The notes beneath the pieces are model-generated. The model was not told the DNA's origin, did no database searches, and was given only the letters and a program-made list of their open reading frames with translations. Shown piece by piece: positions 1-6,318 of a stretch of DNA of 54,592 nt (positions are counted from its first letter, which is position 1; the number at the start of each line of letters is the position of its first letter). Position numbers and translations under genes: made by a program. The stretch covers positions 1-54,592 of the forward strand of contig CAMEVC010000016.1 of the NCBI GenBank assembly GCA_945939115.1, in the 5' to 3' direction. This DNA is from an uncultured Eubacterium sp. GTDB taxonomy: Bacteria > Bacillota > Clostridia > Lachnospirales > Lachnospiraceae.

Positions 1-54
1 TAAACTCATTATAACATGGAGGTTTTTTCTTGAAGCTAAAGCTTTCTGGGAACA

Positions 55-83
55 CACCTGCATAGCAGGTGGTTTATTTTTAT
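55..83 (+). terminator. Intrinsic terminator of a gene left of the window
   Basis: A 7-bp stem CACCTGC/GCAGGTG with a 3-nt loop is followed by a T-rich stretch on the plus strand. It probably ends a rightward transcript that begins outside the window. The T-tract is interrupted, so strength is uncertain. Confidence 0.5.
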
Positions 84-92
84 TGCCGATAC

Positions 93-129
93 AAAAAAAA
101 TCCCACCGGAAATTACACCGGTGGGATTT
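93..129 (-). terminator. Intrinsic terminator after the pectinesterase gene
   Basis: A 12-bp perfect stem (98-109 with 118-129) has an 8-nt loop. Read leftward it is followed by a run of T (the A-run at 93-100 on the plus strand). It lies about 25 bases past the pectinesterase stop codon. Confidence 0.85.
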
Positions 130-153
130 AATTATATAATCAGTTATGATATA

Positions 154-3060
154 TTATTTTACTGCTCTCTTTCTTCTGAAAAGAACTGTTCCACAAAAAA
201 CTATCATACTGAATACTGCAAGCATCATATACAATGCTATTGGTGTTACATCACCTGTTTTTACTCCAGTATTGTCACTTTCACTAGAAGACTCTGAATT
301 CTGAGATTCACTTCCCTGAGATTCATTTCCCTGATCGCCTTCACCAATATTCTGTGGAACCTTCTCAAGAGCTGCTATTGCTGCTACAATCTTACTAGCC
401 ATATTATCTAAGTATTCCTGTGTTGCACCAACATATCCTACAGAGTTAACAAGTTCCATTACCTTATTATAAGAATCCTCTGTATATAATGATGGATCAA
501 GAGCCATTGCCTCTCCAACCTTCTCAGATATCTTTGTAAGGTCCATAGCATAGTACTCATAATATACTGGATTCCATCCATTAAGAACAGTGTTTTTAGC
601 AGATACCATATCACTATCTATATAGTCCTTAACAGCCTCAAGTGTCTGGTTATCACCCTTACAGAATTCTCCTGTAGAATATACAACCTTACCAAACTCA
701 GTATTATTGTATTCCTTGAATACTGCTGAAGCTCCCTGACCTTTACTCATTTCATTCCAGCCCTGTTCATTAATAAGACCATTTGTTTCTGTATTGATGA
801 ATGAACAGTTAGAATTAGCACCCCATGTTCTTCCGTAATATCCCTTTACGCCTGTTCCTACACCATCTGTTGTAACAACACAATTTCTGAATACATAAGG
901 ACTTGTCTTAGGAGCAACAATATATCCAACCTTACCATTATTCTTCTCATCATTCTTAAATGTCTTCCACTGTAATTCACAGTTATCAAATACTGCTGCG
1001 AATTCACCACAGATATAATCTGTATTTCCACCTATTACACAATCTTTAAAATATACATGATAGTTATTATTAGCGCTTCCATTTCTTCCAAGAGTATCCT
1101 GTGATGAAAGTATATTACAGTTATAAACTTCAATGTTATCAGCATCGATATAGAAAGCATTAGATCTTTCCTTTGATGCAAATGCTGTCACATCTGTACC
1201 CTCCACTCTATCAGGTATACCTGATGCAGTATGGTGAACATCTGTAAGTTCAGCCGTTGTAAGCTCATAATTATATGTGTTCTTAAATGTTGTATTCTTT
1301 GCAATGAAATTATTTCCCCTTACAATAAATACACCACCCCAGAGGTTTCCATCACCTTCTGTATATGAATATCTATCTCTTGCAAGTCTTTCATTGTAAA
1401 GTCCTGTACTAGGATCTATTGAGTAATAGAATGTACCAACTCCATAGTACCATGAAATCTCATGACCATTTCCGTCAAGGGTAATATAAGGAGCATCTAC
1501 AACAACCTGTTCAAATAAATCCTTTTTAAGGTTAATTGTTATTCTGCCAGCTTCACCTTCAGGTCTGTTTGTCATTCCTTTAATAGCTGAAACCGCCTCA
1601 CTCATTGTATCATAGTCACCAGGAATATTAATTGTTGACTTATATGGAACACTCTGAGTTACAACTACTTCTTTAAGATAAGATGTCTTTGTTCCTGTAA
1701 ATGTAATAACTAAATCGCTTGAAGCATTAATTTCAAACTCATCAATCTGGCTTGTTGACTTTGAAGTAACCTCATATGGAGTACCGTTAATTTCAAATGC
1801 TGCTTCATAATATGCTTTAACAGTTACAACCGAAGGTCCTGCTACAGGTACTGTAATTGTTGCACCCGGCTTAGCAGTTAAATCACTTCCTCTTGAAGAA
1901 ACTTTTCCTGTATGTTCAAAAGTAGCAATAGCATCCGGTAAGAATGAACCATAACTTGATGGGAACTCAACCCACACTTCATTAACATTCTCGCCAGTTT
2001 CTTTAACTGATACTCTGTCCTTAGTAAATCCTCTGTTAGTAGTTACGACACTTGTTTCATATTCACCTGGCTTCATTGCACATGAATAGCTTGTACCTGA
2101 TATAGTAGCTATGTATTCACTACCATTTACCATATTAGTAAACTTAAGTTCTGTAACAGTTCCAGCTTCTGTACCTGTAATATTTCCAGTAAGATTAACA
2201 TCTGGAATGTTGTAAAGACTTACAACAACTTTCTCGCCAGTACATGTAAATGAATTTTTATCATCAACCAAAGCTCTTACACCACCATCATTAGTAGATA
2301 CATTATATGTATGTCCCTTTGAAAGTGTTACTGATGTAGTGTTTTTATTAAGTGTAGCTACCGGATCTCCACCAAGATCGCTGTCTGTAAAGTATACTTC
2401 AAGATTATCAAGAACTGCTGCATCTGCACTTATATTCTTCTGCTCTACTGCAACTGTAGCGTTAGAATCCTCAATAAACTGATAGCCAATATAAGCCATA
2501 TTATTTGTCTTTCCTGTTGTAGACATTACATATGTCTTTCCTGCCTCAGCTTTAAAAGAAAAGAAATCTGCTGAAACATCAGAATCAACATATGGATTAA
2601 CAGCGTCTCTTTCCCCTGTTGCTGTATCGAACTTCCAAACTCTTAAAAATGATGTACTCTCGAAATATATTTTGAAAGTTCCTGTTGCCTTTGCCTCAAA
2701 TTCTACACAACATCCATCGCCAGCATTTGGAATGGTAGGAATATCATTGGCAGTTGCGTGTCTTGAACCAGCTTTATATCCATTTACTTTCTGACCATCT
2801 CTTACAACACCTATAGCTGCAGAATACCCCTGTGTAAACTTTGTTGTACCATTACCTATCAACCTTATTGTTCCAGCATTACCGTACTCGTATGCTCCAG
2901 GTTCAACGATGCCTTCAACTGCAAGTTCATCAAGCCACACCTTAAAATTGTTGCTGTCACTTGCCTGTGCCTGTGTAAGACTTTTTGGCAAAATCTGAGT
3001 TAGACTTGCTACCAAAACCACCGCAAGCATGCACGCGATAATTTTTTTTATTTTTTTCAT
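154..3060 (-). CDS. Cell-wall-anchored pectinesterase (pectin methylesterase)
   Basis: This is a secreted carbohydrate esterase predicted to remove methyl esters from homogalacturonan. It has 968 residues. An N-terminal signal peptide (about residues 1-33, KK-rich then hydrophobic, ending in an AxA-like site) is followed by a long beta-rich, probably carbohydrate-binding or Ig-like region to about 475. The right-handed beta-helix pectinesterase domain covers about 478-810. Family signatures are visible: QDTLG (about 654), GNTDYICG (about 680, the GxVDFIFG aspartate block) and YYGRTWG (about 743, the LGRPW-like Arg/Trp block). A helical FIVAR-like segment and an S/E/N/Q-rich linker precede VKTGD (933-937), a hydrophobic span and a basic tail, a sortase-type wall signal. 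The start is fixed by AAGGAGGG eight to ten bases upstream. It is divergent from an AraC regulator that may control it. Confidence 0.93.
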   Translation of the reverse strand: MKKIKKIIACMLAVVLVASLTQILPKSLTQAQASDSNNFKVWLDELAVEGIVEPGAYEYGNAGTIRLIGNGTTKFTQGYSAAIGVVRDGQKVNGYKAGSRHATANDIPTIPNAGDGCCVEFEAKATGTFKIYFESTSFLRVWKFDTATGERDAVNPYVDSDVSADFFSFKAEAGKTYVMSTTGKTNNMAYIGYQFIEDSNATVAVEQKNISADAAVLDNLEVYFTDSDLGGDPVATLNKNTTSVTLSKGHTYNVSTNDGGVRALVDDKNSFTCTGEKVVVSLYNIPDVNLTGNITGTEAGTVTELKFTNMVNGSEYIATISGTSYSCAMKPGEYETSVVTTNRGFTKDRVSVKETGENVNEVWVEFPSSYGSFLPDAIATFEHTGKVSSRGSDLTAKPGATITVPVAGPSVVTVKAYYEAAFEINGTPYEVTSKSTSQIDEFEINASSDLVITFTGTKTSYLKEVVVTQSVPYKSTINIPGDYDTMSEAVSAIKGMTNRPEGEAGRITINLKKDLFEQVVVDAPYITLDGNGHEISWYYGVGTFYYSIDPSTGLYNERLARDRYSYTEGDGNLWGGVFIVRGNNFIAKNTTFKNTYNYELTTAELTDVHHTASGIPDRVEGTDVTAFASKERSNAFYIDADNIEVYNCNILSSQDTLGRNGSANNNYHVYFKDCVIGGNTDYICGEFAAVFDNCELQWKTFKNDEKNNGKVGYIVAPKTSPYVFRNCVVTTDGVGTGVKGYYGRTWGANSNCSFINTETNGLINEQGWNEMSKGQGASAVFKEYNNTEFGKVVYSTGEFCKGDNQTLEAVKDYIDSDMVSAKNTVLNGWNPVYYEYYAMDLTKISEKVGEAMALDPSLYTEDSYNKVMELVNSVGYVGATQEYLDNMASKIVAAIAALEKVPQNIGEGDQGNESQGSESQNSESSSESDNTGVKTGDVTPIALYMMLAVFSMIVFCGTVLFRRKRAVK

Positions 3061-3114
3061 GCTAATTTAGCCCTCCTTATATTTTTTGCGGACACCTCCG
3101 CTAGATTAATTACT

Positions 3115-3143
3115 ACTATATCTCAATGCCTTATAATTAACAA
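3115..3143 (-). promoter_or_regulatory. Sigma-A-type promoter for the pectinesterase
   Basis: Reading leftward, TTGTTA (3138-3143) and TATAGT (3115-3120) are separated by exactly 17 bases. The leader after it contains a short GCGGA/TCCGC hairpin before the ribosome binding site. Assigned by consensus only. Confidence 0.6.
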
Positions 3144-3166
3144 CTTATATATTTGTATTTTACATG

Positions 3167-3195
3167 TTGATTACAGTATTTTTTAGTGTTATAAT
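3167..3195 (+). promoter_or_regulatory. Sigma-A-type promoter for the AraC regulator
   Basis: TTGATT (3167-3172), a 17-base spacer and a perfect TATAAT (3190-3195) lie about 80 bases upstream of the chosen ATG. The -35 boxes of this promoter and the divergent pectinesterase promoter are only about 23 bases apart, so a regulator bound between them could affect both. Confidence 0.65.
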
Positions 3196-3278
3196 ACATT
3201 TTGTTGCAATATACATAAAAACGAATGCATTTTTTAGTTATATTTCACAAAACATTTTTGCATAGAGGAAACATTATT

Positions 3279-4139
3279 ATGGAAACAAGAACAAGCACTA
3301 TTTCAAGATTCAGGATTGACCATGCTGTTCATCCGCCACATTATTCAATGCACTCAGCGCACAGCCATACCTATTTCGAATTATTTTATCTGATGCATGG
3401 GAGCTGCACAATATCTATTGATGACAAGTCCTTTACGCTCTCTGAAGGTAATATAATATTTATTCCTGCTGATTCAATTCACAAGACATCATATATAGGG
3501 GAACTTTCTCCAGAAAGAACATATATTGAATTCTCACAGGACTATATTTCAACTATCAATGAATCTCTCGGTAAAAACTGGGCTTCTATGAATCTGTGGG
3601 GACATATTCTGTATATTGAGAAAGAAAAACGTGAGTTTATTGATTATATTTTCAAGGAAATCCAGAAGGAATATAATATTGTCGACAGATACTCAGACTG
3701 CTGTATCCGGGAGCTTTTTCAGCTGCTCATTATATATATTATCCGCCTCGACCGCAGTGCAGATAACACCAACCCGTTTCTTACGAATAACAATCCTAAT
3801 AATAAGATAGACTCCGAAATGATTAGCGCTGCCAAATATATTGCGGAGAATTTCAAAAACAACATATCATTAAAAGATGTTGCAAGCTACTTAGGACTTA
3901 ACCCTTCGTATTTCTCAAGCAAATTTAAAGCGTACCACAATGTTGGATTCTCCGAATATCTCAGAAACACCCGGATTACCCATGCTGAATGGTACCTCAT
4001 TGAGACTAACTTAAGTCTTTCTGATATATCAGCAGAATGCGGTTTCTGTAACTCTAATTATTTCGGAGATATATTTAAACAGGTAAATGGTGTTTCTCCT
4101 TCAGAATTCCGAAAAAACAACAAACCAAAGAAAATGTAA
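3279..4139 (+). CDS. AraC-family transcriptional regulator
   Basis: This is a one-component sugar-type regulator of 286 residues. The N-terminal half is a cupin-like sensing domain with the typical H-x-H-x-x-x-E-L pattern (HSHTYFELFYL, about residues 27-37). The C-terminal third carries two helix-turn-helix motifs of AraC type (SLKDVASYLGLNPSYFSSKF and the LSDISAECGF segment, ending in the family-typical PSEFRK). I chose the ATG at 3279 because GAGGAA (3265-3270) sits eight bases upstream; an earlier in-frame ATG at 3225 has no ribosome binding site. Its divergent position suggests it regulates the pectinesterase in response to pectin-derived sugars. That target is inference. Confidence 0.88.
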   Translation: METRTSTISRFRIDHAVHPPHYSMHSAHSHTYFELFYLMHGSCTISIDDKSFTLSEGNIIFIPADSIHKTSYIGELSPERTYIEFSQDYISTINESLGKNWASMNLWGHILYIEKEKREFIDYIFKEIQKEYNIVDRYSDCCIRELFQLLIIYIIRLDRSADNTNPFLTNNNPNNKIDSEMISAAKYIAENFKNNISLKDVASYLGLNPSYFSSKFKAYHNVGFSEYLRNTRITHAEWYLIETNLSLSDISAECGFCNSNYFGDIFKQVNGVSPSEFRKNNKPKKM

Positions 4140-4171
4140 TTTTTCATTATATATGCATCACATATAAAAGG

Positions 4172-4211
4172 AACAGGGGAACCAAAACCGCTAGGCCTTG
4201 AATCCCCTGTT
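4172..4211 (-). terminator. Terminator overlapping the 3' end of fliS
   Basis: AACAGGGGA/TCCCCTGTT arms (4203-4211 and 4172-4180) flank a 22-nt loop that contains the fliS stop codon. The leftward tail is CCTTTTATA, a weak T-tract. The last fliS codons are part of the stem. Confidence 0.6.
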
Positions 4212-4661
4212 TGTCATATTATCCGAACTCATTTCATTGCCCATGCCACCCTTGGAATATGTAAGTCCTGCATAGACTGTCTGAGTGTTTCTCATAAGAG
4301 GCTCTGATGTATCCTGCTTACTCACTTCATAGAATGAACCCCGCAGCCTCTTTAAAAGTCCTGAAACCCGTTCCAGTTCATTCTTATCCATACTGACTGA
4401 TGCAGATATAAGAGTTCTCTTGATATGATTGTATATCATAAACAGATTTCCTGATATTTCATACTGCATATCAAGACCGACCAGAAGCTGGTCAACAACC
4501 TTTCCCGCCATATATATATTGTTCTGTATCTTAGCCGGTTCCTCTTCACTACAGGCATCCCTGAGATACTCAATTCCCATATCGTACAGGATAACCACAA
4601 GCTGTGAGGCCGTAGCCTGCGTAATTCTGTACTGATAAGTCTTTATTGACTCCTTTGTCAT
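4191..4661 (-). CDS. fliS: Flagellar export chaperone FliS
   Basis: FliS binds the C-terminal helix of unpolymerised flagellin in the cytoplasm and delivers it to the flagellar export gate. The 156-residue protein shows the family pattern: an N-terminal YQYRITQATASQLVVILYD segment, a GIEYLRDA helix and an all-helical remainder. The start is the ATG at 4661, with AAAGGA (4671-4676) nine bases upstream; a GTG six codons earlier (4679) overlaps that ribosome binding site and is less likely. It lies 33 bases downstream of the flagellin gene in the same direction and is probably read from the same sigma-28 promoter. The polypeptide is slightly longer than most FliS proteins because of its C-terminal tail. 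Confidence 0.9.
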   Translation of the reverse strand: MTKESIKTYQYRITQATASQLVVILYDMGIEYLRDACSEEEPAKIQNNIYMAGKVVDQLLVGLDMQYEISGNLFMIYNHIKRTLISASVSMDKNELERVSGLLKRLRGSFYEVSKQDTSEPLMRNTQTVYAGLTYSKGGMGNEMSSDNMTNRGFKA

Positions 4662-4694
4662 ACTAAACTGTCCTTTCACACAATCTTAAGATAG

Positions 4695-6242
4695 TTACTG
4701 AAGCAGCTGGAGAACCTCTGCCGGTCTTTCATTAGCCTGTGACAGTATAGATGTGGCTGCCTGTGTAAGAACTGTCTCAGATGTGTATGTCGTCATCTCC
4801 TCAGCCATATCTGTATCTATCATTGCAGATAAAGACTTTGTCAGATTCTCATTGGATACATCAAGATTATTAGTTGTGTGATCCAGTCTGTTTTCATAAG
4901 CTCCAAGTCTGGAACGGATTTCATTTACCTTGCTGATTGCATCATCCACAATAGATATCGCCTGTGATGCAGTATATTGTGTCATAACATTCATATTCTC
5001 TGTTTTAAGAGAGTATGTAGTAATCTCTGGTATATCTATAATAATAACCTGATCCTGGTTAGCTCCTACATGGATGCTCATGGTACCCACATCTGTAACT
5101 TCCTGATTGATAGTTCTGGCTGTTCCTGCACTTCCTGTAGATTGTCCGTTATTATTGCTGTCATCAAACACTGTTCCTGCTGCGTTCCCCGGAACATCCA
5201 GAGAAAATTCCTTATTGTTAACATCTGTTACAGTAATAATAGTTCCCTTTGTTGAAAGAATTGCTGAATCTGCAAATCCTACCCGTACCCCCTGTGCATC
5301 TGATGCGATTTCTGCCTTAACGTCACTTCCCTCAACGGTTATTCCTTCATCAACTGCTGCCTGTGGAATTCCGAGAAGACCTGCAAGCTGGTCATTAGTG
5401 CATGTTATATTAATCTTCTGGTCGCTTCCATACTGATTAGTCATGATAACAAGTGTTGAACCGGCATAGTTTCCTGTAGGCTCATAACCAGCATATTCCG
5501 TACCATTAACCGCAGTATCATTATTAAGACTTGCTACTGTAAATGCTGAACCTCCTGTCTTATTGACTCCATCGATAATCTTACCCATAACATTATCCAG
5601 TGTATCCCCCTCGGATATATCTATGCTGTAGCCATTAATCTTTATTGTTCCAGCCTGTTCCTCAGTTATTGCTGCTGTCGCTGACATTGTGATGGCGCCT
5701 GAACCGATGGCTACAGCCTGTCTTGCATCCTGGGTAACTGTTATTCCATAAATCCCTGCTGTATAATTATCCGATACAGATAACTGTTTAACCCCCTGCA
5801 GGTCTGAATAAACACGCCTTGACAGATTACCGTTAATAAGTGGCTGTGTATTAAATTCTGTCTCTGCTGATATTCTGTCTATTTCTTTATTAATCTGGAC
5901 AATTTCATCCTGAATTGCCGCACGCTCTTCGTCTGAATTCACATCATTAGCTGCCTGTACACTCAATTCCTTCATTCTGGCAAGCATATTCTGGATTTCA
6001 TTAATTGCACCTTCTGCTGTACTTATAACAGATATTCCGTCGGCAGTATTGTTTTCTGCCTGGTCAAGGCCTCTCAACTGAACGCGCATTCTCTCTGAAA
6101 TAGCACACCCGGCGGCATCATCCTTTGAACCGTTTATCTTGTAACCTGAAGAAAGCCTTTCAATTGAAGTGGAAAGATTATTCTGTGATTTCTGTAATGA
6201 ATTATTGGCAATAATCGCTGCCACATTTGTTCCTATTCTCAT
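4695..6242 (-). CDS. hag: Flagellin
   Basis: This is the filament subunit, 515 residues. Conserved D0/D1 segments are clear at both ends: MRIGTNVAAI with the SSGYKINGSKDDAAG block at the N-terminus, and ENRLDHTTNNLDVSNEN plus a final helical region ending in LQLLQ. The centre (about 170-400) is a low-similarity variable insert rich in T, G, A and N, expected to be surface exposed. The usual DDAAGLAIS motif reads DDAAGCAIS, placing a cysteine at residue 46, which is unusual because most flagellins lack cysteine. The MKELSVQAAND segment (about 90-100) is the D1 helix equivalent to the TLR5-recognised region. It is preceded by a near-perfect sigma-28 promoter and followed by its chaperone gene fliS. 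Confidence 0.96.
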   Translation of the reverse strand: MRIGTNVAAIIANNSLQKSQNNLSTSIERLSSGYKINGSKDDAAGCAISERMRVQLRGLDQAENNTADGISVISTAEGAINEIQNMLARMKELSVQAANDVNSDEERAAIQDEIVQINKEIDRISAETEFNTQPLINGNLSRRVYSDLQGVKQLSVSDNYTAGIYGITVTQDARQAVAIGSGAITMSATAAITEEQAGTIKINGYSIDISEGDTLDNVMGKIIDGVNKTGGSAFTVASLNNDTAVNGTEYAGYEPTGNYAGSTLVIMTNQYGSDQKINITCTNDQLAGLLGIPQAAVDEGITVEGSDVKAEIASDAQGVRVGFADSAILSTKGTIITVTDVNNKEFSLDVPGNAAGTVFDDSNNNGQSTGSAGTARTINQEVTDVGTMSIHVGANQDQVIIIDIPEITTYSLKTENMNVMTQYTASQAISIVDDAISKVNEIRSRLGAYENRLDHTTNNLDVSNENLTKSLSAMIDTDMAEEMTTYTSETVLTQAATSILSQANERPAEVLQLLQ

Positions 6243-6291
6243 AACTTATGCCTTTCTATATAAACCAATGTGTTCGTTGTTCATACATAAT

Positions 6292-6318
6292 ATATCGGCT
6301 TCCACGGTAAAATCTTTA
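6292..6318 (-). promoter_or_regulatory. Sigma-28 (FliA/SigD) promoter of flagellin
   Basis: On the minus strand TAAAGATT (6311-6318), an 11-base spacer and GCCGATAT (6292-6299) match the flagellar sigma consensus TAAAGTTT-N11-GCCGATAA at most positions. The first three bases of the -35 box are the TAA stop codon of the upstream FliK-like gene. The flagellin ATG follows about 50 bases later with GAAAGG as ribosome binding site. Confidence 0.9.

Noticed and set aside
3225-3278. Earlier in-frame start for the AraC regulator
   Set aside because: It has no ribosome binding site, while GAGGAA sits correctly before the ATG at 3279.
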